DNA of 64,000 bases, from positions 101,257-165,256 of the IMG/VR virus record IMGVR_UViG_3300017917_001112, one strand, 5' to 3'. The DNA comes from a virus. The notes under the pieces were generated by a model, which saw only the letters and a program-made list of their open reading frames with translations, searched no databases and had not been told where the DNA came from. A program made the position numbers and the translations under genes. This document shows, one piece after another, positions 1 to 6,897 of this stretch. Position 1 is the first letter of the stretch. Each line of letters starts with the position of its first letter.

Positions 1-39
1 TTCCACGAAATGTTGCTGTGTTCAGCAGTAAATAATTGC

Positions 40-68
40 TTGACATTTAATTGGTAATTTGGTATAAT
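40..68 (+). promoter_or_regulatory. sigma70-like early promoter
   Basis: TTGACA (40-45), a 17-bp spacer and TATAAT (63-68) form a perfect consensus promoter. Transcription would start near 75 and run into the AAA+ ATPase gene whose start is at 92. Confidence 0.9.
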
Positions 69-91
69 TTAATTTTGTTATGGAGAATGTG

Positions 92-1240
92 ATGAATCAA
101 GAAGTGTTTGAATCTAAATTGTTCGAGATGTTCCCCGATGTTAAATCGTCAGGTACAGTTTCTCGTCAGCAAATTGTTTCCACCATGGAACAACTTGGCA
201 CCAACAAGTATCCCACATGGTTGATGGTAAATAAAGTTGGTCGTGGTCTTTATGCTATTGCTGGTGGCGCAAGTAATGCTGTTGCTAAACCTGCTGAAAC
301 TTTCGAGAATGATGTGCGAAAACTCAATTATGTAACTGAAGCAACTGTTGCTGCTCCCCTCGTCGATCCGAACTATGTTGCTTGGGGTAATCACAGCGAT
401 GTCGATGCTATTCTAAAATCTAAACTGTTCCATCCGATCTATATCACAGGTCCGACTGGTAATGGTAAGTCCACGATGGTCGAGCAGATTTGTGCTAAAC
501 ATAAAATCCCTCTCATTCGTGTTAACTTGAACGCAACCGATGACGAAGATAAACTGATTGCGTCTAAGACCCTTGTCGATGGCAATGTAGTTGTCGAAGA
601 TGGTCCAGTCGTTATCGCTATGCGTAAGGGTATTCCTATTCTGATTGACGAAATTGATGCTGGTGGCGCAAACCTGCTCATGTGTCTTCAGGGTGTTCTA
701 GAGGGCAAACCCCTATACATCAAAGCAAAGAACGAAATCGTGTATCCTCAACAGGGGTTCAATGTTATTGCAACTGCCAACACCAAAGGTAAAGGCAGTG
801 ATGATGGTCGATACATTGGTACCAATGTGTTGAATGAAGCATTCCTAGAGCGTTTTGCTATCGTTTTTGAGCAAGAGTATCCTGGTGCCAAAGTCGAAGC
901 GAAGATTGTTACTAATTTGATGAAGTCACTGAATTGTCTTGATGGCGAATTTACTTCAGTGTTAATCAAATGGGCAGATGCGATTCGTCGCACGTTCGAG
1001 GATGGTGGTGTTGACGAAACAATTACGACTCGTCGTTTGGTTCACATCGTGAAGAACTTTGCGATCTATAAGGACAAGCGTAAATCTGTTCAGTTGGCTA
1101 TCAATCGATTCGACAGCCACACCAAAGATGCATTCTTGGATTTGTTCGATAAAGTCGCAGCTGATCCGAATGTTGATTTGAACCCAGCACCGATCGAACA
1201 GCCTGTTGTGAAACAGCCTGATGAAGAAGTACCATTTTAA
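92..1240 (+). CDS. MoxR/CbbQ-like AAA+ ATPase
   Basis: This is a 382-residue AAA+ ATPase of the MoxR/CbbQ/dynein-related type, predicted to use ATP hydrolysis to remodel a protein or complex; the substrate is unknown. Walker A GPTGNGKST lies at residues 120-128, Walker B ILIDEIDA at 183-190, a sensor-1-like ATAN at 227-230 and an arginine-finger region ending LERF near 256. Residues about 14-58 form a separate N-terminal module (PTWL...NKVGRG) that recurs in the next gene. I chose ATG 92 rather than the upstream ATG 80 because GGAG at 82-85 is well spaced for 92. The gene is the first of an early operon behind a perfect promoter. Confidence 0.85.
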   Translation: MNQEVFESKLFEMFPDVKSSGTVSRQQIVSTMEQLGTNKYPTWLMVNKVGRGLYAIAGGASNAVAKPAETFENDVRKLNYVTEATVAAPLVDPNYVAWGNHSDVDAILKSKLFHPIYITGPTGNGKSTMVEQICAKHKIPLIRVNLNATDDEDKLIASKTLVDGNVVVEDGPVVIAMRKGIPILIDEIDAGGANLLMCLQGVLEGKPLYIKAKNEIVYPQQGFNVIATANTKGKGSDDGRYIGTNVLNEAFLERFAIVFEQEYPGAKVEAKIVTNLMKSLNCLDGEFTSVLIKWADAIRRTFEDGGVDETITTRRLVHIVKNFAIYKDKRKSVQLAINRFDSHTKDAFLDLFDKVAADPNVDLNPAPIEQPVVKQPDEEVPF

Positions 1241-1241
1241 T

Positions 1242-1270
1242 TTGACAAAAAATCAAATACGAAGTATAAT
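1242..1270 (+). promoter_or_regulatory. sigma70-like early promoter
   Basis: TTGACA (1242-1247), a 17-bp spacer and TATAAT (1265-1270). It lies directly after the stop codon of the ATPase gene and drives the gene at 1301. Confidence 0.9.
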
Positions 1271-1300
1271 TTAATTTGAAAATTGATAAGGAGTTTTACT

Positions 1301-1672
1301 ATGTTGAAATATGCAGATCTTACTAAGTCTCAAAAGCGTTTTATTGATGCACTCGTTCGCGAGTTTCCTGCTGTTGCGAAAACAGGTCAGGTATCTCGTA
1401 AAGAACTCGAGTCTATCTATTGGACGCTGAACGAAAAGCGTACAACTGGTGGTGAGAAAGTTGGTTTTCCCAACTGGTTGACTGCTAAGAATAAAGTTGG
1501 TCGTGGTGTTTTCGGACTACCTTTGCCTGAAGCAACTGCTGCGAAGGTTAAGAAATCCGCACTCGAGGAAAAGACTAAGTTCGAGAAAATTATCGAAGAG
1601 TCTGGTAGCGATGACTACTACGACCAAGAAGTAGAAGATATTAAGACTAGCATTGCTCAGTCCAATATCTAA
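1301..1672 (+). CDS. small protein sharing the ATPase N-terminal module
   Basis: A 123-residue protein of unknown function. Residues about 22-75 match the N-terminal module of the preceding AAA+ ATPase: both have FP-x-V, a G-x-VSR segment, then P-x-WL and NKVGRG. The module may be a winged-helix-like or protein-binding domain, but the fold is a guess. The C-terminus is charged and probably disordered. ATG 1301 is chosen because AAGGAG (1288-1293) sits 7 nt upstream; a TTG at 1283 in the same frame has no such site. It has its own promoter, so the shared module can be made without the ATPase. Confidence 0.8.
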   Translation: MLKYADLTKSQKRFIDALVREFPAVAKTGQVSRKELESIYWTLNEKRTTGGEKVGFPNWLTAKNKVGRGVFGLPLPEATAAKVKKSALEEKTKFEKIIEESGSDDYYDQEVEDIKTSIAQSNI

Positions 1673-1687
1673 TTGTTTTGAAGAGAG

Positions 1688-1713
1688 ATGCGCATGTGGT
1701 CACCAGTGCGCAT
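1688..1713 (+). terminator. hairpin after small module protein, weak terminator
   Basis: ATGCGCA (1688-1694) pairs perfectly with TGCGCAT (1707-1713) around a 12-nt loop, flanked by GAGA and TCTC that can extend the stem. Only a short T-rich tail follows, so it may be an RNA-processing or stability hairpin instead of an efficient terminator. Confidence 0.4.
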
Positions 1714-1752
1714 TTTCTCATTTGTGTGGTGACAAAATAGGAGATCATGTAA

Positions 1753-2016
1753 ATGACTACTACGAAGAAAGCAATGCTGTTGAAGCATTTGGAAGCTGGC
1801 AAGGAATTTACTGCAAAGCAAATTTCTGCATCTTTCGGTTATAAGAACCCTTACCGTGCAGTAGAGTATCTACGTTCTGAAGGTCATTGTGTTTATGCAA
1901 ACACAAAGACACTAAGCACAGGCGAGCGTGTTGTTAAATACCGTATTGGTAAGCCAAGCAAGCGTATGGTAGCATTGGCGAACCAGATTATGGGTGCTGC
2001 TGCTTTTACTCGCTAA
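1753..2016 (+). CDS. small winged-HTH-like protein
   Basis: An 87-residue basic protein. The N-terminal half reads as a helix-turn-helix (KHLEAGKEFTAKQI then a helix with NPYRAVEYLRSEGH) followed by a beta-wing-like segment (VYANTK...VVKYRIG). This pattern is common in short phage winged-helix DNA-binding proteins, so a role as a regulator or DNA-binding accessory is likely but unproven. AGGAG at 1739-1743 supports ATG 1753. An ATG-TAA minimal ORF just upstream (1747-1752) is probably incidental. Confidence 0.75.
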   Translation: MTTTKKAMLLKHLEAGKEFTAKQISASFGYKNPYRAVEYLRSEGHCVYANTKTLSTGERVVKYRIGKPSKRMVALANQIMGAAAFTR

Positions 2017-2032
2017 GTATTAAGTGAGTTGC

Positions 2033-2059
2033 GTCTGGATTCTTTTCGAGAATCCAGAC
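2033..2059 (+). terminator. perfect 11-bp hairpin, possible terminator
   Basis: GTCTGGATTCT (2033-2043) and AGAATCCAGAC (2049-2059) form a perfect stem with a TTTCG loop. A modest T-rich tail (TCATTTGCATTT) follows. It lies between the HTH gene and the gene at 2090 and could attenuate transcription or protect RNA ends. Confidence 0.5.
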
Positions 2060-2089
2060 TCATTTGCATTTGGTAGTGAGGATAAAATA

Positions 2090-2461
2090 ATGGCGACAAG
2101 AAAAAGCAAACAAGTTAAAGATCAAATCACAGACGCAGTAACAGCATCGCAGAATGCAACAACAGGTGGGCGTAAGTTTGATGGAGGAAAACCACAGTAT
2201 GGTTTGCTTCCACCATTAGCATTAAGAGCTACTGTTGATGTGTTGACTTTTGGTGCAGTAAAGTACGAACCAGACAACTGGAAATATGTTCCTGATTCTA
2301 AGCGTAGATATTTTGATGCACTTCAGAGACATCTCTGGGCATATAAAGAGGGAGAACAAATTGATCCAGAGTCAGGTATGCATCATTTGGCGCACGCAAT
2401 GTGTTGTCTAATGTTTTTATACGAACATGATGTGAAATACTCTTTAGAGGAATCTAAATAG
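2090..2461 (+). CDS. dATP/dGTP diphosphohydrolase-like (DUF5664 type)
   Basis: A 123-residue all-alpha protein matching the phage dATP/dGTP pyrophosphohydrolase family (DUF5664, MazZ-like). The visible signature is GRKFDGGKPQY, LPPLAL, FGAVKY, NW, then RHLWAYKEGEQIDPESG and HLAHAMCCLMFL, which hold the family's acidic and histidine residues. It would hydrolyse purine dNTPs to dNMP plus PPi and so shape the nucleotide pool. MazZ is linked in some phages to 2-aminoadenine DNA made by PurZ, but no PurZ is visible here. I start at ATG 2090, since the upstream extension to 2024 runs through the hairpin. Confidence 0.8.
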   Translation: MATRKSKQVKDQITDAVTASQNATTGGRKFDGGKPQYGLLPPLALRATVDVLTFGAVKYEPDNWKYVPDSKRRYFDALQRHLWAYKEGEQIDPESGMHHLAHAMCCLMFLYEHDVKYSLEESK

Positions 2462-2488
2462 TTATGTATAAACAAGATGGAGGTTTCT

Positions 2489-2728
2489 ATGTCAGACGAA
2501 ATTCAAAAAGAACAACACTCAAAACGCATCCATCAAAGAAAAGTAAAAGAGCGAAAACAAGTAAAGATTGCTAAGTCGCATGGTATTGAAGTAGATAGTC
2601 CTCATCGTTTTTCTAAACATCATGCAATGGATTGTGGTAACCCAGAGTGTATGTTGTGTGGTAATCCTAGAAAAACTTTTGGTGAGAAAACTATTCAAGA
2701 AAAGAGATTTAATCAGATAGATGAGTAA
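2489..2728 (+). CDS. small Cys/His protein, conserved phage type
   Basis: A 79-residue hydrophilic protein. The N-terminal half is a lysine/glutamine-rich helix. The C-terminal half carries CGNPECMLCGNPRK followed by an IQEKR motif, a small cysteine cluster that could bind zinc. I recognise this pattern from T4-like phage hypothetical proteins but no function is known to me. GGAGG at 2479-2483 places the start at ATG 2489 rather than the in-frame ATG 2477. The end overlaps the next gene by 8 nt, suggesting translational coupling. Confidence 0.75.
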   Translation: MSDEIQKEQHSKRIHQRKVKERKQVKIAKSHGIEVDSPHRFSKHHAMDCGNPECMLCGNPRKTFGEKTIQEKRFNQIDE

Positions 2729-3275
2729 TTTTAGATTTATAGAACATAATGTAGATGTAAGTAAAATCCTAAAACAATTGCAGGACAATCCTCAAGATTG
2801 GAAAGCAGTTTCTGGTTATGAAAGCACTGGTGGAGATAAAGATCCTTACGGATTTTTACCACTCACCATGGCAGTTGTAAGAAATCCTACGGATGATCCA
2901 AAAACAACAGAGATGCAAACAAACACACCAATGTTTACAAAATATTTTGAGATGATTCGTTGGTTGCGTTCTAGAGGAATTAAAGTAACTTCTCGTGCTG
3001 CTTTTTTTAAAATGGCAGTCGGTGACGAAGTTGGTCGCCATATTGATATTGGTACATACTATTTGACAAGAGATAGATTTCATTTATCCATTTCTGGTAG
3101 ATACTTGTATGAATGTGATGGCGAAGAACATATTATCGAACCAGGAACTTTCTTTTGGTTTGATAATAAAAAATATCACAGTGCTGTAAATATTGGTAAT
3201 TGTGATCGACTTACTTTTGTTTTCGATGTACCACATTCACATCACCATCCAAACAACAGTAAAAATTTTATTTGA
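2721..3275 (+). CDS. aspartyl/asparaginyl beta-hydroxylase-like 2OG oxygenase
   Basis: A 184-residue protein of the Asp/Asn beta-hydroxylase branch of the 2-oxoglutarate/Fe(II) oxygenases. The iron-binding pair is visible as the HID of GRHIDIGTYY and the distal histidine in the NKKYHSAVN segment, with an arginine near the C-terminus (NCDRLTFVFDV) for 2OG binding. The double-stranded beta-helix core spans roughly residues 85-178. In phages such enzymes are thought to hydroxylate protein side chains; the substrate is unknown. It overlaps the upstream gene by 8 nt. Confidence 0.8.
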   Translation: MSNFRFIEHNVDVSKILKQLQDNPQDWKAVSGYESTGGDKDPYGFLPLTMAVVRNPTDDPKTTEMQTNTPMFTKYFEMIRWLRSRGIKVTSRAAFFKMAVGDEVGRHIDIGTYYLTRDRFHLSISGRYLYECDGEEHIIEPGTFFWFDNKKYHSAVNIGNCDRLTFVFDVPHSHHHPNNSKNFI

Positions 3276-3300
3276 CAAAAACACACAAACACAGTATAAT
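3272..3300 (+). promoter_or_regulatory. sigma70-like promoter of the clamp operon
   Basis: TTGACA (3272-3277), a 17-bp spacer and TATAAT (3295-3300). The -35 box overlaps the stop codon of the preceding gene. It drives gp45, gp44, gp62 and regA. Confidence 0.9.
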
Positions 3301-3347
3301 GATTATACATATTAATGTACCCATTTGAATTGAAGGAGAACCAACAA

Positions 3348-4007
3348 ATGAAACTATCTAAAGACACACAAAATTTACTTAAGAACTTTGCATCTATCAA
3401 CTTGAATTTGCTTTTGCGTGAGGGAAACAAACTCTCAACTATGAGCGAAAACAAAACAATCATTTCTGAAGTTACTGTTGCTGAACAGTTTCCGCAGAAT
3501 TTTGGAATCTATGATGTAAATGAATTTTTGGCTGTGTTGACATTGTTTAATGATCCCGATTTGGCATTCAGTAATGATGTTGTAACTGTCAAAGAAGGCA
3601 AGAATCAAATCGTTTACAAAGCAGCAGAAGAAAGCACTTTGAAAACACCAAGTAAGTCTATTCAATTCCCAGAAGCAGAGATTAATTTCTCACTGTCTGC
3701 TGCGGATCTAGAACACATTATCAAATCAGCAGGTATTCTTAAAGTTTCTGACGTATCATTTATCGGCAGAGATGGTAAGTTAGTTGCTCTGGTCATCGAT
3801 AAGAAAAATCCTCTAACAAATAAATTTGAAATTGATGTTGGCACAACAGATAAAACATTCCAAGCAAACATGAAAATTGAGAATTTTAAGATGTTGCCTG
3901 GATCGTATAATGTATCCATCGCAAAAATGAAAATCTGTCGTTTCAAATCAACAACCAATGATTTAACATATTACGTAGCAGTAGAATCTGATTCAACAGC
4001 TGAGTAA
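3348..4007 (+). CDS. 45: sliding clamp (T4 gp45-like)
   Basis: A 219-residue homologue of the T4 gp45 processivity clamp (228 residues in T4). It forms a trimeric ring that tethers the polymerase and other factors to DNA. The identification rests on overall sequence character (NEFLAVLTLFNDPDLAF, SLSAADLEHIIKSAGIL, FQANMKIENFKMLPGSY) and on its place directly before gp44, gp62 and regA, the classic T4 order. GAAGGAGAA upstream supports ATG 3348 over the in-frame start at 3315. This clamp is the presumed partner of the LDEFFA/LEDFFA tails found elsewhere in the window. Confidence 0.9.
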   Translation: MKLSKDTQNLLKNFASINLNLLLREGNKLSTMSENKTIISEVTVAEQFPQNFGIYDVNEFLAVLTLFNDPDLAFSNDVVTVKEGKNQIVYKAAEESTLKTPSKSIQFPEAEINFSLSAADLEHIIKSAGILKVSDVSFIGRDGKLVALVIDKKNPLTNKFEIDVGTTDKTFQANMKIENFKMLPGSYNVSIAKMKICRFKSTTNDLTYYVAVESDSTAE

Positions 4008-4023
4008 TTGAAGGGATTATATT

Positions 4024-4965
4024 ATGAGTCGTGATGAATTTTTATGGTGCGAGAAGTATCGCCCAAAAACTATCGATGAATGTGTTCTTCCGCAACAACT
4101 GAAGGATACTTTTAAAGAATATATAAAGAACGGACAACTTCCAAATTTTATTTTTTCTGGAAGCGCAGGTGTTGGTAAAACAACAGTTGCACGTGCATTG
4201 TGTAATGAACTTGGAGCAGATTATCTTTTTATCAACGGATCGGAAGAGAGAGGTATCGATGTATTACGAACAAAAATTAAAAGTTTTGCCTCGTCTGTTA
4301 GTCTCACAGAGGCAGGAGCAAAAGTCGTCATCCTTGATGAAGCCGACTATCTCACGCCAGACACACAAGCAGCCCTGCGTGCTTTTATCGAAGAGTTTTC
4401 CAACAACTGTAGATTCATCCTTACCTGCAACTTCAAAAACAGAATCATCACTCCACTCCACAGTCGATGCTCAGTAGTTGAGTTTCGTATTGAGTCGGCT
4501 GAGAAACCTAAGATTGCTGCGAATTTCTTTCGCAGGATTGTAGATATTCTCAACGCAGAGAGTGTTGAATCTGATAATAAAGTTGTAGCGAAAGTTGTTG
4601 AGACATTCTTTCCAGACTTCCGTAGAGTTCTAAACGAACTTCAGCGTTATTCTGTTGGTGGTCGTATCGACACAGGTATCTTAGCAAATCTTTCTGATGA
4701 ATCCATGAAAGAATTACTCGGTTATCTAAAATCCAAAGATTTTATGAAAGCAAGACTGTGGGTTGCAAAGAACAATGATATTGAGACATCTGTATTGTTC
4801 CGTAGACTTTATGACACAGCAGCAGATTTTCTTGAACAATCGTCTATTCCAGTTTTAATTTTAACTCTGGCAGATTATCAGTACAAGGCAGCATTTGTGG
4901 CTGATGTCGAGGTTAATAATGTTGCTGCGTTGATGGAGATTATTGCTAATTGTAAATTCAAGTGA
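4024..4965 (+). CDS. 44: clamp loader large subunit (T4 gp44-like)
   Basis: A 313-residue AAA+ ATPase that with gp62 opens the gp45 ring and loads it at primer-template junctions. Visible motifs are the N-terminal WCEKYRPKTIDE, Walker A GSAGVGKT (residues 46-53), Walker B VVILDEADYL, sensor 1 in LTCNFKNRI and the arginine finger SRC of LHSRCSVVEF. Length and motif order fit T4 gp44 (319 residues). It lies 16 nt after the clamp gene in the same operon. Confidence 0.95.
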   Translation: MSRDEFLWCEKYRPKTIDECVLPQQLKDTFKEYIKNGQLPNFIFSGSAGVGKTTVARALCNELGADYLFINGSEERGIDVLRTKIKSFASSVSLTEAGAKVVILDEADYLTPDTQAALRAFIEEFSNNCRFILTCNFKNRIITPLHSRCSVVEFRIESAEKPKIAANFFRRIVDILNAESVESDNKVVAKVVETFFPDFRRVLNELQRYSVGGRIDTGILANLSDESMKELLGYLKSKDFMKARLWVAKNNDIETSVLFRRLYDTAADFLEQSSIPVLILTLADYQYKAAFVADVEVNNVAALMEIIANCKFK

Positions 4966-4972
4966 GGTTTAT

Positions 4973-5356
4973 ATGACACCATTTGATTTTATTAATTCCA
5001 TCAATCAAACAAAAGATGCTAACATAATTAAGGAACCACAGGCTGAGAAAGACTACAAAGCATTCATTATTAACAGGGGTCTAGCATACTTCCCAGACAC
5101 TGTTTTACAAGCCAACGAAATGAATCGTCGTCCATGGACTCCAAGGGACTGGCAATTTTCGTTTTTGCTAAATAGTATTACCAAGAAAAAACGATTCAGT
5201 AAATGGGCTGAAAAACTGCCCAAGAACGAAGACTTGGACTTGGTTATGCAATACTATGATTATAGTAAACAAAAAGCAATGGCTGTTCTGAACTTATTGA
5301 CACCAGAGCAGTTGGCTATGATAAAACAAAAATTCGAAAAAGGTGGAAGACTATGA
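4973..5356 (+). CDS. 62: clamp loader small subunit (T4 gp62-like)
   Basis: A 127-residue protein recognised as gp62, the small subunit of the clamp loader. Supporting features are PFDFINSIN at the N-terminus, the NRGLAYFPDTVLQANEMN segment, KKKRFSKWAEK and LLTPEQLAMIKQKF near the end, plus its place between gp44 and regA. It is shorter than T4 gp62 (187 residues), as I recall for marine T4-like phages. I use ATG 4973, just after the gp44 stop with a GTGAGG site, not the in-frame start at 4943 inside gp44. It overlaps regA by 4 nt. Confidence 0.85.
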   Translation: MTPFDFINSINQTKDANIIKEPQAEKDYKAFIINRGLAYFPDTVLQANEMNRRPWTPRDWQFSFLLNSITKKKRFSKWAEKLPKNEDLDLVMQYYDYSKQKAMAVLNLLTPEQLAMIKQKFEKGGRL

Positions 5357-5778
5357 CAGTTGAAACAGTCTACTATGATTGGACTCCAGAAAGTATGCTC
5401 GAGGTGATACTCCCAGAACCAGATAACTTTCTAAAAATTAAAGAAACATTAACACGTATTGGTATTGCTTCACGCAAAGAGCATAAACTTTACCAATCGT
5501 GTCACATTTTGCACAAACAAGGCAGATATTTTATTGTGCATTTTAAAGAATTGTTCGCATTAGATGGAAAAGAATCTAACTTAACGAACAATGACATTGA
5601 GAGACGTAACACAGTTGCTGTGTTGTTGCAGGATTGGGGTTTGTTAAAAATTGCTAGTGCTGCTGCAGCAGAACCTCAAGCATCTTTATCTCAAATTAAG
5701 GTATTGTCCTTCAAAGAGAAAGATGAGTGGGAGCTTGTTCCGAAATATAATATCGGAAAAAAAGGTAGAATCAAGTAA
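5353..5778 (+). CDS. regA: RegA translational repressor
   Basis: A 141-residue homologue of T4 RegA, an RNA-binding protein that represses translation of early mRNAs by covering their initiation sites. It shows the RegA pattern: LEVILPEPDNFLKIKETLTRIGIASR, LYQSCHILHKQGRYFIVHFKELFALDG, the short N-D-I-E-RRN segment and LLQDWGLL. Family length (122 in T4) and synteny after gp62 agree. The start overlaps the gp62 stop by ATGA, so the two are translationally coupled. Confidence 0.9.
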   Translation: MTVETVYYDWTPESMLEVILPEPDNFLKIKETLTRIGIASRKEHKLYQSCHILHKQGRYFIVHFKELFALDGKESNLTNNDIERRNTVAVLLQDWGLLKIASAAAAEPQASLSQIKVLSFKEKDEWELVPKYNIGKKGRIK

Positions 5779-5826
5779 ACTAAGTTGCTCGTTCGAGCGT
5801 TAATGATATATGGAAGGTAAAATAAT

Positions 5827-6009
5827 ATGAGTGATAAAAATATAAAATTGGAATTGACAGCTGATGAAACGGATGTTATCCTATCTGCGCTAGGAGATCA
5901 ACCTTACATTAAGGTGCATGAACTAATCAATAAAATTCGTGTACAGGCAGTTCCACAGTGGCAAGCCATCCAGGAAGCGCAAAACCCTAAACAAAACTCC
6001 GAGGAGTAA
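5827..6009 (+). CDS. 60-residue acidic phage protein, unknown
   Basis: A 60-residue protein, mostly helical by eye (LTADETDVILSALGDQP, VHELINKIRVQA), acidic at both ends and with no motif I can name. GGAAGGTAAAATAAT upstream is an acceptable ribosome site. It lies downstream of regA after a 48-nt gap that holds the small inverted repeat GCTCG-TT-CGAGC, and 2 nt before the secreted protein gene. Such short ORFs are common near regA in T4-like phages; the function is unknown. Confidence 0.65.
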   Translation: MSDKNIKLELTADETDVILSALGDQPYIKVHELINKIRVQAVPQWQAIQEAQNPKQNSEE

Positions 6010-6011
6010 TT

Positions 6012-6326
6012 ATGAAATCATTAATTGCATTAGCAGTAACAACATTAATCTCAACTGCAGCATTTGCTCAAGCAGCAAAACAACCAGAAAATATTGGAAC
6101 AAAGCCAGCTACACCAGCTGAGAAAAAAGCAGAACCTGCTAAGAAAGCAGAACCTGCTAAGAAACCAGCAGCGAAAAAAGAAGAAGGTCCAAAACACGCA
6201 AGTGACAAGGTACAAGACAAGGTGTCTGCTAATATCGAGAAAAAGGTAGAAGCAAAGAAAGAGAAAGACGCCACTAAAAGTCAACCTAAAAAGGACGATA
6301 AAAAAGCAGAACCTGCTAAGAAGTAA
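6012..6326 (+). CDS. secreted Lys/Ala/Pro-rich repeat protein
   Basis: A 104-residue protein with a clear signal peptide (MKSLIALAVTTLISTAAFAQA, cleavage likely after AFA). The mature part is low-complexity and strongly basic, built from AEPAKK-type repeats with EKKVEAKKEKD stretches, and resembles histone H1-like or peptidoglycan/LPS-interacting tails. It would act in the periplasm. The gene directly precedes an acidic ORF (6328-6513) that lacks a start codon but is open in the +1 frame. Confidence 0.7.
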   Translation: MKSLIALAVTTLISTAAFAQAAKQPENIGTKPATPAEKKAEPAKKAEPAKKPAAKKEEGPKHASDKVQDKVSANIEKKVEAKKEKDATKSQPKKDDKKAEPAKK

Positions 6327-6327
6327 T

Positions 6328-6513
6328 CCTTCTTTAGTATTCACTGATGACGAATACGAAGTCGACAGTGATGATAATTTACATAGAGGATATCGTCGTC
6401 CAGAGTTAGTCAAAAATGATAACGATGATGACGATCTTTCCGAATATGTAAAATTAAGACTTTTTTTAGCAAGATACATCGCTTTGGCAAAGTTTCATGC
6501 TATAAATAGTTAA
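6328..6513 (+). CDS. acidic ORF without a start codon; frameshift candidate
   Basis: After the TAA of the secreted protein gene (6324-6326), the +1 frame stays open for about 61 codons to TAA 6511-6513. The translation looks real: an acidic half (FTDDEYEVDSDDN), a YRRPELVKND segment, a run of aspartates and a helix (SEYVKLRLFLARYIALAKF). No ATG, GTG or TTG exists in this frame between the stop at 6247 and the end. It could be a +1 frameshift extension at AAG-TAA-T, a non-standard start (ATA 6298 or CTG 6313), a decayed gene or a sequence error. The pattern resembles small T4-like phage proteins. Confidence 0.45.
   Translation, partial: PSLVFTDDEYEVDSDDNLHRGYRRPELVKNDNDDDDLSEYVKLRLFLARYIALAKFHAINS
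6501..6508 (+). promoter_or_regulatory. T4-like late promoter box TATAAATA
   Basis: TATAAATA at 6501-6508 matches the T4 late -10 element used by gp55/gp33. It overlaps the end of the start-less ORF and precedes the structured segment 6514-6637. Transcription would begin around 6515, at the first stem. Confidence 0.6.
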
Positions 6514-6637
6514 TGTCCCATCGGGATGGGAACGTAAAGACTCTACTACCTTAGGAGCGTCTAACGCTGACACTACGATAAGGTGTCCCTGTACCACAGT
6601 AAGCAGGATTGACTATGCCAAATGGGTAGTCGTTTTT
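6514..6637 (+). ncRNA. candidate structured noncoding RNA
   Basis: No ORF covers this stretch, yet it is dense in complementary arms. TCCCATC/GATGGGA (6516-6522, 6525-6531) forms a 7-bp stem with a 2-nt turn. ACCTTA/TAAGGT (6548-6553, 6579-6584) encloses AGCGT/ACGCT (6556-6560, 6564-6568). CTGT/ACAG (6589-6592, 6596-6599) follows. It ends in a terminator-like hairpin with five T. A late-promoter box lies immediately upstream. It matches no RNA family I recognise. Alternatively it is a structured leader of the gene at 6664. Confidence 0.5.
6611..6637 (+). terminator. terminator-like hairpin with T-run
   Basis: GACTA (6611-6615) pairs with TAGTC (6627-6631), and CC/GG pairs inside, leaving an AAAT loop. 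GTTTTT follows. It would end the candidate RNA before the gene at 6664. Confidence 0.55.
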
Positions 6638-6663
6638 ATTAACTCGCTGAAAAGGAGAACAAT

Positions 6664-6888
6664 ATGTTATCAGCAATCAACACATCAATCGATACAGTAT
6701 CAGGTATCAAATCTAACTTCGTTAAGACATTCGTTCAAAACGAAGAAATCAAAAAACAACTCCAAACTTATATCGATGCTCAGCAATCATTTGCTAAGAA
6801 TGTCGCTAAGTCATCTGTAGATTTTTTTACTGCAGTTGGCATGTCGGCATCTTCATTTGATGCTAAAAAAGCATTCGCTACTAAGTAA
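6664..6888 (+). CDS. 74-residue phasin-like small protein
   Basis: A 74-residue, mostly helical protein. The middle (VKTFVQNEEIKKQLQTYIDAQ) and the FAKNVAKSSVDFFTAVG segment give an amphipathic helix pattern resembling phasin-like proteins, but no specific family can be assigned. AAAAGGAGAAC gives a strong ribosome site. It is the first gene of a compact group ending with a terminator at 7590: this protein, Hsp20 and two mini-genes. Confidence 0.7.
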   Translation: MLSAINTSIDTVSGIKSNFVKTFVQNEEIKKQLQTYIDAQQSFAKNVAKSSVDFFTAVGMSASSFDAKKAFATK

Positions 6889-6897
6889 GGAGGAAAT

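Noticed and set aside
1283-1300. TTG-initiated N-terminal extension of the 1301 gene
   Set aside because: AAGGAG is positioned for ATG 1301, and the extension would begin within the ribosome-binding region.
2090-2461. Evidence for a 2-aminoadenine (Z) genome
   Set aside because: The MazZ-like enzyme alone is not sufficient. No PurZ or DpoZ-like gene is visible and the polymerase is of the gp43 type.
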